A DNA stretch of 64,000 nt from Celeribacter halophilus (GCF_900114135.1 NZ_FORY01000005.1:124001-188000), one strand, 5' to 3'; shown: positions 18,362 through 30,110, counted from the first letter of the stretch. A program made the numbers and translations. The notes: generated from the letters alone by a model not told the origin.

Positions 18362-18502
18362 ATGAAAAACCGTCGCTGGATGAAATCCATGATCGCCGAA
18401 GCCAAGAAGACCGAGACGGACATGCCGTGGACCCGTGGTGCCCGCCGCGCGGCGTTCATCGCGAAGAAATCCGGCGCAGTCCAACTGCGCACCGTCGCCT
18501 GA
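18362..18502 (+). CDS. Small basic protein, 46 aa
   Basis: A 46-residue protein starting MKNRRWMKSMIAEAKK, rich in Lys and Arg, with an RRAAFIAKKSGA stretch and ending in Ala. GAGGGGGA is placed about 6 bases before the ATG, and codon use matches the neighbours, so translation is well supported. No family can be named. The composition suggests binding to nucleic acid or acidic lipid, which is inference. It is bounded by AT-rich DNA upstream and a GC-rich hairpin (18511-18529) downstream. Confidence 0.75.
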   Translation: MKNRRWMKSMIAEAKKTETDMPWTRGARRAAFIAKKSGAVQLRTVA

Positions 18503-18640
18503 CGATTCGCCCCTGCCGCGATGGCAGGGCGCGCCATAGGGACAGCGCCTTCCGAGCGGCAGATTTCATCTCAGTAGAGAAACAAAGCACACATCAGATG
18601 GCGGACTGGTTCCAGAACCACCCATAATTCAATATAGGCT

Positions 18641-18669
18641 TTGACAATTCACCTCATTTTCTGTGATCG
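18641..18669 (+). promoter_or_regulatory. Candidate promoter of the Hint-domain gene
   Basis: A consensus -35 TTGACA (18641-18646), 17-base spacer and a weak -10 TGATCG (18664-18669), about 48 bases before the start codon. Confidence 0.35.
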
Positions 18670-18716
18670 TTTACCCACTGTATTCGGTGGGGGCCGACAC
18701 AGTAACGAGGCCATTT

Positions 18717-19544
18717 ATGTCGCAGCCCCTTTCCGGTTCGCAGCCCCGCACCAACGGTTTGAAACAGCCGATGCACAGGGGCGTTCTGCAAGAGAAACCC
18801 TCTCAAACCGCATGGACCGTCCGCCGCAACCGTTTTGCCGAGCGGCCCAACTATGCGCAGCGCCGCTATGATGTGCTCTGGCTGGCGAAGAACGGCGACA
18901 TTTGTGACAGCGCCATAAGCGCCCCCGCCCTGCCCCAGTTTGAATCCGCGTTCAACGCTTTCGCGCGCGGCGCTTTGCTCCCTACGCCCCAAGGCCCTGT
19001 CGCGATTGAAGACCTCTTGCCCGGTGACGAGGTGGAAACCATCGACAACGGTGTGCAGCGCGTCGAATGGATCGGCTCCATGACACTGGACCCGAAAGGC
19101 ACACGCGCCGCAAATGCCAAGCCCGAGCGCCTCTACCGGATCATGGCGGACAGTTTCGGTCTGGGACGCCCTGCGCCGGACCTGATGCTCGGCACAGGCG
19201 CGCGGTACCTGTTGCGCTCCGACGCACTCAAAGCCACCTATGGCACGTCACAGGCTCTGGCCCCTGTCTCCGGCCTTGTGGACGGAAATTCCGTGATCGA
19301 AGTCACCCCGACTTCCTCGGTGCGCAGCTATCATATCGGTCTTGCACGCCACAGTCTGTTGCGGGTCAACGGCGTGGAACTGGAAAGCTACCATCCGGGC
19401 ATCACCGCCGCCGGACAGCTCTATGGCGATTTGCGCGGGCGCTTTATGGCGCTGTTCCCGCATCTCGAAACGCTGGGGGATTTCGGGGCGCTGGCGCAAC
19501 TTCGCCTGTCGCCCACGGATGTTCTCGAACTCACACGCCGCTAA
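18717..19544 (+). CDS. Hint-domain (hedgehog/intein-type) protein
   Basis: A 275-residue protein. Residues about 80-235 resemble the Hint fold found in many roseobacter proteins: it begins FARGALLPTPQGPVAIEDLLPGDEV, where inteins have the splice-site block, followed by VEWIG and the HSLLRVNGVELESYHPG block. Roseobacter genomes carry several such proteins, some secreted or self-cleaving. The residue before the block here is Ala rather than the usual Cys, so autocatalysis is doubtful. No signal peptide. CGAGG lies about 7 bases before ATG 18717. Confidence 0.8.
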   Translation: MSQPLSGSQPRTNGLKQPMHRGVLQEKPSQTAWTVRRNRFAERPNYAQRRYDVLWLAKNGDICDSAISAPALPQFESAFNAFARGALLPTPQGPVAIEDLLPGDEVETIDNGVQRVEWIGSMTLDPKGTRAANAKPERLYRIMADSFGLGRPAPDLMLGTGARYLLRSDALKATYGTSQALAPVSGLVDGNSVIEVTPTSSVRSYHIGLARHSLLRVNGVELESYHPGITAAGQLYGDLRGRFMALFPHLETLGDFGALAQLRLSPTDVLELTRR

Positions 19545-19586
19545 AACCGCATCTCGGCCGACACGTCCCTCCACCGGCCAAACACA

Positions 19587-19618
19587 AACGGCTCGCCAGA
19601 AGGCGGGCCGTTTTCAGT
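19587..19618 (+). terminator. Intrinsic terminator of the Hint-domain gene
   Basis: AACGGCTCGCC / GGCGGGCCGTT stem, tetraloop AGAA, then TTTTC. Confidence 0.85.
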
Positions 19619-19639
19619 TTCTCGCATAATGGAAGTGGC

Positions 19640-20140
19640 TCAGGCGCTCTGCGTCAGACGATCTTCAAGCACATCAAAAGGCACACCCGGCTCATCCTTT
19701 GCGCCGCGAATGACCAATGATGTCTTAACGCTCGCGACATTCTCGGTGGAGAGCAGTTGCCCCGTCAGAAAGCTCTGGAAGGTCGACAGGTCTGGCGCCA
19801 CACATTTGAGGATGAAATCCACCTCGCCATTGAGCATGTGACACTCGCGCACAAGTGGCCATTCCTGACATTTCGCCTCGAATTTCGACAGATCGGTTTC
19901 GGCCTGACTTTGCAATCCGACCATGGCAAAGACCTGCACTTCGAAGTCGAGCGCACGTGCATCAACCACAGCGTGATAGCCCTTGATATAACCGCTTTCT
20001 TCCAAAGTCCGCACACGACGCAAACATGGCGGCGCGGAAATTCCCACGCGCTTGGCCAGTTCCACATTGGTCATCCGACCGTCCGCCTGCAATTCAGCGA
20101 GAATCTTGCGGTCAATTTCATCAAGTCTGTGAGAAGGCAT
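19640..20140 (-). CDS. Lrp/AsnC family transcriptional regulator
   Basis: A 166-residue regulator. The N-terminal winged helix-turn-helix reads LDEIDRKILAELQADGRMTNVELAKRVG, followed by the RAM effector-binding domain from about residue 75. ATG 20140 (MPSHRLDE) is the family-typical start; longer reading frames upstream lack support. It is transcribed divergently from trxB with about 245 bases between starts, so it may control thioredoxin reductase or itself. The sequence shows no direct proof. Confidence 0.9.
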   Translation of the reverse strand: MPSHRLDEIDRKILAELQADGRMTNVELAKRVGISAPPCLRRVRTLEESGYIKGYHAVVDARALDFEVQVFAMVGLQSQAETDLSKFEAKCQEWPLVRECHMLNGEVDFILKCVAPDLSTFQSFLTGQLLSTENVASVKTSLVIRGAKDEPGVPFDVLEDRLTQSA

Positions 20141-20313
20141 CTGTTTTCCCGAAGCCGTTAGCGGTAAAATTCCATGTAACTGCGCAAATAGGCTCTTGCG
20201 CGCAACATTCTTTCTCATTTTGGCAAGAAAGTTTCAAGAGCATTCCGCGCACTCTCTACGCAGCCCGCGCATACCTGCCCATTTTTTCACCTCTGCTGTG
20301 CGCCAGTCAGGGT

Positions 20314-20342
20314 TTGATATGCGTGGGCCGGCTGTCTATATC
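20314..20342 (+). promoter_or_regulatory. Probable sigma70-type promoter of trxB
   Basis: TTGATA (20314-20319), a 17-base spacer and TATATC (20337-20342), 44 bases before the trxB start. Confidence 0.55.
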
Positions 20343-20376
20343 CAAGTCAACAGCAAAGACAACATGTAAAGAATGA

Positions 20377-21330
<954 letters not shown>

Positions 21331-21339
21331 ACGAAACGC

Positions 21340-21367
21340 AAAAAGCCCCGATAATTCGGGGCTTTTT
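21340..21367 (+). terminator. Intrinsic terminator of trxB
   Basis: Perfect AAAAAGCCCCG / CGGGGCTTTTT stem with loop ATAATT. Confidence 0.92.
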
Positions 21368-21429
21368 CATCTCATCTGACACTCAGATCAAACCGGCTCG
21401 GCGTTACGAGCCTGCTGTGAAAGCAAATA

Positions 21430-21669
21430 CTAGTGGACGTTCACCGGCGCGAAATCGTGTTCGCGCGCGAGCGCAAAGGCCAAGGGCCGGTTCGCCACAA
21501 GTGCCAGTTGCGTGCCTTCTGCATCGTTGAGCGAGTAGATTTTCTCAAGCCCTTCAGCCTGTGCTTGCACTTCTTTCGGCAGATCGGACACGGCGATGGG
21601 ACGCACATAAGCGATTCTGACCGTTTGAGCATCGTCTGAAAAGGGCGCTTTCGGATAACGCGTATTCAT
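21430..21669 (-). CDS. DUF1150 family protein
   Basis: A 79-residue protein of the alphaproteobacterial DUF1150 family, recognisable from VRIAYVRPIAVSDLPKEV and the C-terminal RPLAFALAREHDFAPVNVH. In many Alphaproteobacteria this gene follows a small heat-shock protein gene exactly as here (three bases between the hsp20 stop and this ATG), so a heat-stress link is likely. No activity is known. Confidence 0.9.
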   Translation of the reverse strand: MNTRYPKAPFSDDAQTVRIAYVRPIAVSDLPKEVQAQAEGLEKIYSLNDAEGTQLALVANRPLAFALAREHDFAPVNVH

Positions 21670-21672
21670 GAC

Positions 21673-22086
21673 TTATCCCTTCCTGATTTGAATGGTTTGC
21701 ACGACGGTTTCCGGCTCCGCCCGTGTCAGGTCGATATGCAGCAACCCGTTCTCCATGGACGCGCCATGTACTTCGACCCCGTCGGCCAGCACAAAAGAGC
21801 GCTGGAATTGCCGTCCGGCAATACCGCGATGCAGGAACACGCGCTCCTCTGAGTCCTCGGGTAGACGTCCACGCACGACCAGTTGACGGTCTTCAAGCGT
21901 GATCGCGAGATCGGCTTCGGAAAACCCAGCCACGGCCAGAGTGATCCGGTATTCGTTCGCGGAAGATTGCTCGATATTATATGGGGGATAGCCGCCGGCG
22001 TCTGATTTCGCCGTGCGCTCTACCAAACGCTCCAACTGGTCAAAGCCCAGCAGAAACGGATGGGCCCCAAAGCTCACTTTCGTCAT
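21673..22086 (-). CDS. Hsp20 family small heat-shock chaperone (IbpA-like)
   Basis: A 137-residue alpha-crystallin-domain holdase that traps unfolding proteins. The domain spans about residues 35-130, with the AVAGFSEADLAI strand pair, the RQFQRSF block and the GLLHIDL segment that marks the C-terminal beta strand. ATG 22086 (MTKVSFGAH) has AGGA 8 bases upstream. A heat-shock-type promoter lies about 70-100 bases upstream, and the DUF1150 gene follows in the same operon. Confidence 0.93.
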   Translation of the reverse strand: MTKVSFGAHPFLLGFDQLERLVERTAKSDAGGYPPYNIEQSSANEYRITLAVAGFSEADLAITLEDRQLVVRGRLPEDSEERVFLHRGIAGRQFQRSFVLADGVEVHGASMENGLLHIDLTRAEPETVVQTIQIRKG

Positions 22087-22156
22087 CACCACGTCCTTTC
22101 TCAGAAGCGACTGTGCCTGTTTCGCGGGTCCCGAATGCGGCAACCCTTCTGTAGAA

Positions 22157-22186
22157 AATATGGGAAGTTTGACGCGAAGCTTCAAG
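22157..22186 (-). promoter_or_regulatory. Sigma32 (RpoH)-type promoter of hsp20-DUF1150
   Basis: On the minus strand CTTGAAG (22180-22186), a 15-base spacer and CCCATATT (22157-22164) closely match the RpoH consensus and sit 71 bases upstream of the hsp20 start. Confidence 0.7.
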
Positions 22187-22270
22187 AGCCTCTCAGAACG
22201 CTTTGAGTTTTGCGCATTTGGGGCTAAACTGAAGGAAGCTGTCGCCGAAACAACATATAGAGACAACGCG

Positions 22271-22489
22271 ATGAACGTGTCCAACCGGATGAATCACCTG
22301 GAAGTGCTCAAGGTCAAACTGGAGATGCTCAAACGCGAGCACAGCGATCTTGATGCTGCGATCGACGCGATGCAGGAGACCGGGCATCTTGATGCGTTGC
22401 GCTTGCAGCGGATGAAAAAACAAAAACTGGCCATCAAAGACCGGATTGCGGTCATAGAAGACCAGATCACCCCTGATATTATCGCCTAA
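22271..22489 (+). CDS. YdcH family (DUF465) small protein
   Basis: A 72-residue highly charged helical protein matching the YdcH/DUF465 family: an N-terminal helix (LEVLKVKLEMLKREHSDLD), then a helix-turn with LRLQRMKKQKLAIKDRI. Family members form coiled-coil hairpins; function is unknown. ATG 22271 gives the family N-terminus. It is followed 66 bases later by purE in the same direction. Confidence 0.82.
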   Translation: MNVSNRMNHLEVLKVKLEMLKREHSDLDAAIDAMQETGHLDALRLQRMKKQKLAIKDRIAVIEDQITPDIIA

Positions 22490-22555
22490 ACATTGCGAAA
22501 CCCCGGGCATCGGCTATAAGTCGGCAAAGCGACATTTTCCCGGGAGATAGGCCAT

Positions 22556-23041
22556 ATGAACGTCGAGGTCGGCATCATCATGGGCAGCCAGTCGGACTGG
22601 CCCACCATGAAACGCGCAGCAGAAATTCTGGATGAACTGGGCGTGGCCTATGAGGCGAAAATCGTCTCCGCCCATCGCACACCGGACCGGCTGTGGAGCT
22701 ATGGCAAGGAGGCCGCAGGACGCGGGCTCAAGGTCATCATCGCAGGCGCAGGTGGTGCCGCGCATCTTCCGGGGATGATGTCCTCGAAGACCCGTGTGCC
22801 GGTAATCGGCGTTCCGGTCCAGACCCGCGCGCTTTCCGGCGTCGACAGTCTTTATTCCATTGTGCAAATGCCCAAAGGCTTTCCCGTCGCCACGATGGCG
22901 ATTGGCGAAGCGGGCGCGGCCAATGCCGGCTTGATGGCCGCAGGCATCCTTGCCACCTCAGATCCGGCCCTTGCCGAACGGCTTGACGCATGGCGCGAAG
23001 CCCTTTCTGCCTCTATTCCGGATGAGCCGACAGATGACTGA
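22556..23041 (+). CDS. purE: N5-carboxyaminoimidazole ribonucleotide mutase
   Basis: A 161-residue class I PurE, which converts N5-CAIR to CAIR in purine synthesis. The [12 protein letters not shown] loop with the catalytic His region SAHRTP and the [11 protein letters not shown] loop are conserved. GGGAGA lies upstream of the ATG. Its last codons overlap the purK start by 8 bases, the usual coupled arrangement. Confidence 0.96.
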   Translation: MNVEVGIIMGSQSDWPTMKRAAEILDELGVAYEAKIVSAHRTPDRLWSYGKEAAGRGLKVIIAGAGGAAHLPGMMSSKTRVPVIGVPVQTRALSGVDSLYSIVQMPKGFPVATMAIGEAGAANAGLMAAGILATSDPALAERLDAWREALSASIPDEPTDD

Positions 23042-24107
23042 TATTCTCCCTTCCGGTGCGACCATTGGTATTCTGGGTGGCGGTCAGCTTGGCCGGATGC
23101 TCTCTGTCGCGGCCTCCCGCCTCGGGTTCAAGACCCATATTTTCGAGCCGGGGGCCAACCCGCCCGCAGGCCATGTGGCCGAGCGTGTAACCACCGCCGC
23201 CTATGAGGACGAGGCCGCATTGCGCGCCTTTGCCGAAAGCGTTGATGTGGTGACCTATGAATTCGAAAACGTGCCGACCTCGGCGCTTGATCTCATCGAA
23301 TCCATCGTGCCGATCCGCCCGAACCGGCGCGCGCTGGCTGTGTCGCAGGATCGCGTGACAGAAAAGACGTTTCTTGCAGATCTGGGCCTTCAGGTCGCTC
23401 CCTTCGCGGCGGTCGAGACCGCAGCGGAACTGGACGCCGCGCTGACAGAGATCAACGCACCGGCGATCCTCAAGACCCGCCGCTTCGGCTATGATGGCAA
23501 GGGACAGGCCCGCATCATGGCACCGGACGACGCAGATCAGGCGCTCGCGGACATGGCAGGCGCCCCCGCTATTCTCGAAGGCTTCGTGGATTTCAGCCAC
23601 GAGGTATCAGTCATTGCCGCACGCGGTCAGGCAGGAGACATCTCCTGTTTCGACCCGGGGGAAAACGTGCACAAATCCGGCATTTTGCACACCACCACCG
23701 TCCCAGCCCGCCTCAGCCCTGCGCAACGCACCGATGCCGTTCTTCTGGCCGCCAAGATATTGAACGCACTGGATTATGTCGGGGTTATGGGGGTCGAGCT
23801 TTTCGTCACATCAGCCGGTTTGGTGGTCAACGAAATCGCGCCCCGCGTGCACAATTCCGGCCACTGGACGCAAAACGGCTGTGTGATCGACCAGTTCGAG
23901 CAGCACATCCGCGCTGTGGTCGGCTGGCCCTTGGGGGACGGCAAACGGCATTCAAATGTCGAAATGCTGAACCTGATTGGTGACGATGTGGAGCGGATAC
24001 CGGAGTTCGCCAAGGACGGCTCTGTCGCCATCCACCTCTATGGCAAAGCTGATGTGAAACCCGGTCGCAAAATGGGGCACGTCAACAAAATCACGGGCGC
24101 GGCATAA
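23034..24107 (+). CDS. purK: N5-carboxyaminoimidazole ribonucleotide synthase
   Basis: A 357-residue ATP-grasp enzyme that carboxylates AIR to N5-CAIR with bicarbonate and ATP. The N-terminal [13 protein letters not shown] motif, the [11 protein letters not shown] glycine-rich loop and the [14 protein letters not shown] block are diagnostic. ATG 23034 overlaps the purE stop; longer starts lie inside purE. Together PurE and PurK supply CAIR to the purine pathway. Confidence 0.96.
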   Translation: MTDILPSGATIGILGGGQLGRMLSVAASRLGFKTHIFEPGANPPAGHVAERVTTAAYEDEAALRAFAESVDVVTYEFENVPTSALDLIESIVPIRPNRRALAVSQDRVTEKTFLADLGLQVAPFAAVETAAELDAALTEINAPAILKTRRFGYDGKGQARIMAPDDADQALADMAGAPAILEGFVDFSHEVSVIAARGQAGDISCFDPGENVHKSGILHTTTVPARLSPAQRTDAVLLAAKILNALDYVGVMGVELFVTSAGLVVNEIAPRVHNSGHWTQNGCVIDQFEQHIRAVVGWPLGDGKRHSNVEMLNLIGDDVERIPEFAKDGSVAIHLYGKADVKPGRKMGHVNKITGAA

Positions 24108-24130
24108 GCCGCAACCACCTCACACGCTCC

Positions 24131-24634
24131 TCACGAAGAGGATTGTTCCTCGATGAATGTCGCATAGGCGTCGGGATACACCAGCTTGTGCGACGACATC
24201 CCAGTCCCCGGCGCAATGGGATAGAGCAAGGTATGCTCCGGCATGACCGTTGTTTCAAGATTGGACGCGGCCAACTGGGAAAATCCGACACGCGAGAAAT
24301 AGTTGGGATCGCCCACAACGACGACCGCCTTGGCCCCTTCTCGCTTGGCATGGTTCATGCCGCGTGTGACCAATTCCCGCCCCATGCCGCGTTTGTGGTA
24401 GCTGGGTGAGACGGCAAGGATCGACAAGGTCCACCAATCCTCCGGCTCCACCATACGCGCACAGCAGATATAGCCGACTATCGTCCCGTCTTCACAGGCG
24501 ACACGCTCCATCGCAACCGCATCCTCGTCTCGGAGGCATTTAGCCAGCCGGAACATCTCCGAATTTCCGAAGGTGCTGTCCAAGAGGACTGAAATGGCGA
24601 GGTCGTCATCGGGGGTCAGGGCTCTTAATTGCAT
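24131..24634 (-). CDS. GNAT family N-acetyltransferase (YhbS-like)
   Basis: A 167-residue acetyltransferase. The acetyl-CoA loop is KRGMGRELVTRG (about 84-95). VVVGDPNYFSRVGF matches the YhbS subgroup, whose members have poorly defined substrates. A second protein of the same subgroup is at 35569-36060. It converges with purK and stands alone. Confidence 0.85.
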   Translation of the reverse strand: MQLRALTPDDDLAISVLLDSTFGNSEMFRLAKCLRDEDAVAMERVACEDGTIVGYICCARMVEPEDWWTLSILAVSPSYHKRGMGRELVTRGMNHAKREGAKAVVVVGDPNYFSRVGFSQLAASNLETTVMPEHTLLYPIAPGTGMSSHKLVYPDAYATFIEEQSSS

Positions 24635-24799
24635 TGTCTCACTCTTCGACGTGGCTACGACTTACCTTGCAGGAGTATAAATTCTTCGCAAGTGCGAAAT
24701 GCTGCCAACGGAGAGGAAAAAGGCAATACAGATTTTTAGTCCTATTCCTGAGCGTGTTAGGCCGCTTTTGCAGCCCTAAAGAAACTCATGCCGCTCCCA

Positions 24800-24830
24800 A
24801 AGGAAAAGGGCCGCCCATAGGCGACCCTTT
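24800..24830 (-). terminator. Intrinsic terminator of groESL
   Basis: AAAGGGTCGCC / GGCGGCCCTTT on the minus strand, with one mismatch, followed by a T-rich tail; about 45 bases after the groEL stop. Confidence 0.75.
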
Positions 24831-24872
24831 AAATGTGAGCCGGTTGGCTTGATCACATCTCTTGCGAGATGC

Positions 24873-26525
<1,653 letters not shown>

Positions 26526-26565
26526 TCACTCCGTAAAATAATATTGAGGGGTCGGTCTCAGGCGA

Positions 26566-26853
26566 TCAGGAGATGATGCCGAGGATGTCCGACTCTTTCA
26601 TGATGAGAAGCTCTTTGCCGTCCACGGTCACTTCCGTGCCGGACCATTTGCCAAAGAGAACAACGTCGCCTTCTTTAACGGAAGGTGCGATCAGCTCGCC
26701 GCTGTCTTTGCGGGCACCTTCGCCAACGGCGACGATTTTGCCTTCGGCAGGCTTTTCTTTCGCGCTATCGGGGATGATGAGACCGCCAGCGGTCTTTTCG
26801 TCGCTCTCAACACGTTCGACCAGAACACGGTCGTGCAGCGGTTTGAATGCCAT
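26566..26853 (-). CDS. groES: Co-chaperonin GroES (10 kDa)
   Basis: A 95-residue lid protein for GroEL, beginning [16 protein letters not shown], with a mobile loop ([16 protein letters not shown]) and the conserved GKWSGTEV segment. ATG 26853 is the family start; an upstream in-frame start would lie in the leader. First gene of the groES-groEL operon. Confidence 0.97.
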   Translation of the reverse strand: MAFKPLHDRVLVERVESDEKTAGGLIIPDSAKEKPAEGKIVAVGEGARKDSGELIAPSVKEGDVVLFGKWSGTEVTVDGKELLIMKESDILGIIS

Positions 26854-26931
26854 CTTCGAGGCTCCTTCGCTCAAAGTTTCAGTTTCGGGCCCCACACCAC
26901 ATTGCATGGCGGAGGGCGGTAAAATCAGTCG

Positions 26932-26958
26932 TTAGCACTCACCTCTAGCGAGTGACAA
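26932..26958 (-). promoter_or_regulatory. CIRCE operator (HrcA site)
   Basis: TTAGCACTC, nine bases, GAGTGACAA on the plus strand (7 of 9 complementary positions to the consensus arm). It lies immediately downstream of the predicted promoter and 79 bases before groES. HrcA repressor binding is inferred from the consensus. Confidence 0.93.
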
Positions 26959-26965
26959 CGATGCA

Positions 26966-26994
26966 TAGTTAGGAAGGAGGTTGATGTGAGTCAA
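26966..26994 (-). promoter_or_regulatory. Promoter of groESL
   Basis: On the minus strand TTGACT (26989-26994), a 17-base spacer and TAACTA (26966-26971), just upstream of CIRCE, so the operator covers the expected transcription start. This is a vegetative-type promoter under HrcA control. Confidence 0.75.
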
Positions 26995-27148
26995 TGGGGG
27001 AGACTGAAGAAAGTCCGCACTTCAAAGCAATGGGGTGAAAGCCAGCTGAAAACGGCCTGACACGGGCCACTCGGGACGGAGCATCAAAGACAGGAAGCAA
27101 GGCCGGACAATCGCCCAACCTGCCTACCCTTTCGCGAAATAACAGGCA

Positions 27149-28264
27149 TCACCCCGCTGCGATACGCGCTTCCGTCGCCGGATCAAAGGCGACTGCCTTT
27201 TCCATATTAATGGCAAAGTCAAAAGGCTGCCCCGCATGCACATCGGTGTCCGCCCGAAGCCGTGCGATCACGTCCTTGCCGCCAAACGTCGTGGTCACAA
27301 AAGTGTCCGAGCCCGCAGGTTCCGTCACCTCGACCATATTGTGCAACACCTCGATATTCTCGGATGTCCTGTCCGCCCCATCCATGTCCGTGATGGCCTC
27401 GGGCCGCAGTCCCAGAAGAATATCCCTGCCCTCCCATTCGGCCAGATTGGGCTGGCTGAATTTCAAGAACACGCTCTCGCCCTTCGCATTGGTCAGTTCG
27501 GCATAAGGCAGACCGTCGCGCAGCACCACTTTGGCCGGAACAATGTTCATCGCGGGGCTGCCCATGAAAGTCGCTACAAAGATATTGGCCGGCGTGTCGT
27601 AAATCTCTTTCGGCGTGCCAAGCTGCTGGACATATCCGCCATTCATCACCGCAATGCGGGTGGAAAGCGTCAGGGCCTCGATTTGGTCGTGGGTCACATA
27701 GACGATGGTGGTCTTGAGCTTTGCATGGAGCTTCTTGATCTCCGTGCGCATGTCGACCCGCAGCTTTGCATCCAGATTCGACAGAGGCTCGTCGAACAAA
27801 AAGACATCCGGCTCACGGACAAGCGCGCGGCCCATCGCGACCCGCTGACGCTGACCACCGGACAATTGCCCCGGCTTGCGGTCCAGAAGATTGTCGATCT
27901 GCAACAGCTTGGCCACATCACGCAACGCCCGCTCGCGCTCCGGCTTGGGCACACCGTGCATCTCAAGACCGAAGGTCATGTTCTGACCAACCGTCATATT
28001 CGGGTAGAGTGCATAGCTTTGGAACACCATCGCGATGTTGCGTTTGGACGGATGCACCCCGTTGACGACGCGACCATTGATCGAAATGTCGCCGCTCGTG
28101 ATGTCCTCAAGCCCCGCAATCATGTTGAGCAAGGTCGACTTGCCACAGCCCGAAGGCCCGACCAGCACGAGGAATTCTCCCTCCTCCGCACTGATGTCCA
28201 CCTTATGCAAAACCTCGACCGAGCCGTAAGATTTCGTGACGTTCTTGATGTCGAGAAAACCCAT
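27149..28264 (-). CDS. Sugar ABC transporter ATP-binding protein (MalK/UgpC type)
   Basis: A 371-residue ATPase that energises the sugar importer encoded upstream. Walker A GPSGCGKST is at 36-44, the signature LSGGQ at 134-138, Walker B ending DEP at 158-160, and the VTHDQ switch histidine near 190. The last 135 residues form the MalK-type TOBE/OB regulatory domain. It is the last gene of the operon, four bases after the MalG-type permease. Confidence 0.94.
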   Translation of the reverse strand: MGFLDIKNVTKSYGSVEVLHKVDISAEEGEFLVLVGPSGCGKSTLLNMIAGLEDITSGDISINGRVVNGVHPSKRNIAMVFQSYALYPNMTVGQNMTFGLEMHGVPKPERERALRDVAKLLQIDNLLDRKPGQLSGGQRQRVAMGRALVREPDVFLFDEPLSNLDAKLRVDMRTEIKKLHAKLKTTIVYVTHDQIEALTLSTRIAVMNGGYVQQLGTPKEIYDTPANIFVATFMGSPAMNIVPAKVVLRDGLPYAELTNAKGESVFLKFSQPNLAEWEGRDILLGLRPEAITDMDGADRTSENIEVLHNMVEVTEPAGSDTFVTTTFGGKDVIARLRADTDVHAGQPFDFAINMEKAVAFDPATEARIAAG

Positions 28265-28268
28265 TTTC

Positions 28269-29147
28269 TTAACCTTTGACTGAGCCTGCCATCAAGCCGC
28301 GGACGAAATACCGGCCAGCGACGATGTAAACGAGAAGCGTTGGAAGAGCGGCAAAGATCGCGGCAGCGAAATGCACGTTATATTCTTTGACGCCTTGCGA
28401 AGATTGAACGAGGTTGTTGAGCGCCACCGTCACCGGCTGCGATGTGCCGCCGAAAGAGGAACCGAACAGGAAGTCGTTCCAGATGTTGGTGAACAGCCAG
28501 ATGACCGAGACCACAGTGATCGGACCGGAAACCGGCAGCAGGATGCGCCAGAAAATCCGGAAGAACCCCGCCCCGTCAATCATCGCGGCCCGCACCAGTT
28601 CGGTCGGAAAGGCGGCATAGTAGTTCCGGTAATAGAGCGTCGAGAACCCGACCCCGTAGACCACATGCACCAAGATCAGTCCGGGAATTGAACCAGCGAG
28701 GCCCAGCTTGCCTAGAACCGCCGCCATAGGGATCAGAACGATCTGGAACGGAATGAAGCAGGAAAACAGCATCAGCCCGAACAGGATCGTATCCCCGCGA
28801 AACCGCCATTTGGTTAGCACATAGCCATTGAGCGCCCCCAGAACGGTCGTGATCGCCACCGCAGGCACAACCATCAGAAGGGAGTTGATGAAATACGGGC
28901 GTAAACCCGTCGGCTCGACCCCGATCTGGGCGGTGGACCATGCCTTGAACCACGGCTCGATCGTCCATTTCTGCGGCAGGGCCAACATGTTGCCGCCGGT
29001 GATCTCGTCGAGCGGCTTGACCGAGTTGGTGAGCATCACGAACAGCGGCAAGAGATAGAAAAGCGCAAAGAGCAGCAACACCAGATAGATGAGCACACGG
29101 TAGACACGCCCCGTTTTAACGGCATTCTCCTGAGCAGCGGCGGACAT
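28269..29147 (-). CDS. Carbohydrate ABC transporter permease (MalG-type)
   Basis: A 292-residue inner-membrane permease with six hydrophobic segments. The EAA-type cytoplasmic loop is ELVRAAMIDGAGFFRIFWRILLPVSGP (about 195-220), which contacts the ATPase. The start codon shares one base with the stop of the upstream permease (TGATG), so the two are coupled. Substrate is a sugar by family. Confidence 0.94.
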   Translation of the reverse strand: MSAAAQENAVKTGRVYRVLIYLVLLLFALFYLLPLFVMLTNSVKPLDEITGGNMLALPQKWTIEPWFKAWSTAQIGVEPTGLRPYFINSLLMVVPAVAITTVLGALNGYVLTKWRFRGDTILFGLMLFSCFIPFQIVLIPMAAVLGKLGLAGSIPGLILVHVVYGVGFSTLYYRNYYAAFPTELVRAAMIDGAGFFRIFWRILLPVSGPITVVSVIWLFTNIWNDFLFGSSFGGTSQPVTVALNNLVQSSQGVKEYNVHFAAAIFAALPTLLVYIVAGRYFVRGLMAGSVKG

Positions 29148-30031
29148 CAGCGCTTCTCCTTCAGTTCGGAATAGAGATAGGGCGTCATGATCGCCGCAAT
29201 CGTCATCAGCATGATAACCGCACTGGCGGCACCGGTGCCCATCTGGTTCCGCGTGAATGTGTAGGAATACATGAACGTCGCCGGAAGCTCCGTCGCTCGT
29301 CCCGGCCCGCCGCCTGTCAATGCAATCACAAGGTCATAGGATTTGACCGCAAGATGCGACAGGATCACGAAGGCGGACAGAAAGGCCGGTCGCAAAAGCG
29401 GGATCACAATACGCCGGTAGAGGTTCCAGTTCGACGCCCCGTCGATCTGGGCGGCCTTGAGGATTTCATTGTCGATGCCACGCAATCCGGCAAGGAACAT
29501 CGCCATGACAAAACCGCTCGTCTGCCACACAGCGGCAAGAACAACGGTATAAATGGCATAGTTCCGGTCCTTGATCCAACGGAATTCAAAGCTCTCCCAA
29601 CCCCACATATGCATGGTGTTTTCCAGCCCGATACCGGGGTCGAGAAACCACTTCCATGCGGTGCCCGTCACGATGAACGACAACGCCATTGGATAAAGGT
29701 AAATCGGACGCAACATCCCTTCGCCACGGATTTTCTGATCCAGAAAAATCGCCAGCATCAGGCCAATGCCGATGCAAATCACGATATAGAGCGAAGAGAA
29801 AACAGCCAGATTCTTGATGGCAACCCACCACGCCCGCAGCCCCCAAAGGCGCTCGTAATTGGCAAACCCCACGAAATCGGTGTTGGGCAGCATCCGCGAG
29901 TTGGTGAAACTCAGATACACGGTGAAGAGAATGAAGCCGTAAACAAACACCAAGGTCAGCGCGAGGGATGGCGAAAGCACCAGCTTTGGTATCCAGTTCT
30001 GCAACCGGCTTTTAAGATCCTGATCCGTCAC
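29147..30031 (-). CDS. Carbohydrate ABC transporter permease (MalF-type)
   Basis: A 294-residue permease with six membrane segments and the EAA loop DNEILKAAQIDGASNWNLYRRIVIPLLRP. The first segment (LALTLVFVYGFILFTVYL) follows a short cytoplasmic N-terminus. It forms the heteromeric channel with the MalG-type partner. It lies 116 bases after the binding-protein gene, with a terminator between them. Confidence 0.94.
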   Translation of the reverse strand: MTDQDLKSRLQNWIPKLVLSPSLALTLVFVYGFILFTVYLSFTNSRMLPNTDFVGFANYERLWGLRAWWVAIKNLAVFSSLYIVICIGIGLMLAIFLDQKIRGEGMLRPIYLYPMALSFIVTGTAWKWFLDPGIGLENTMHMWGWESFEFRWIKDRNYAIYTVVLAAVWQTSGFVMAMFLAGLRGIDNEILKAAQIDGASNWNLYRRIVIPLLRPAFLSAFVILSHLAVKSYDLVIALTGGGPGRATELPATFMYSYTFTRNQMGTGAASAVIMLMTIAAIMTPYLYSELKEKR

Positions 30032-30110
30032 TCGAAAATTCCCCGTTCATGAGCATGGGATGAGAGGTGAACGCCCCGCGGCATCCGGCAAATACAAAGC
30101 GGCCTGCCGG

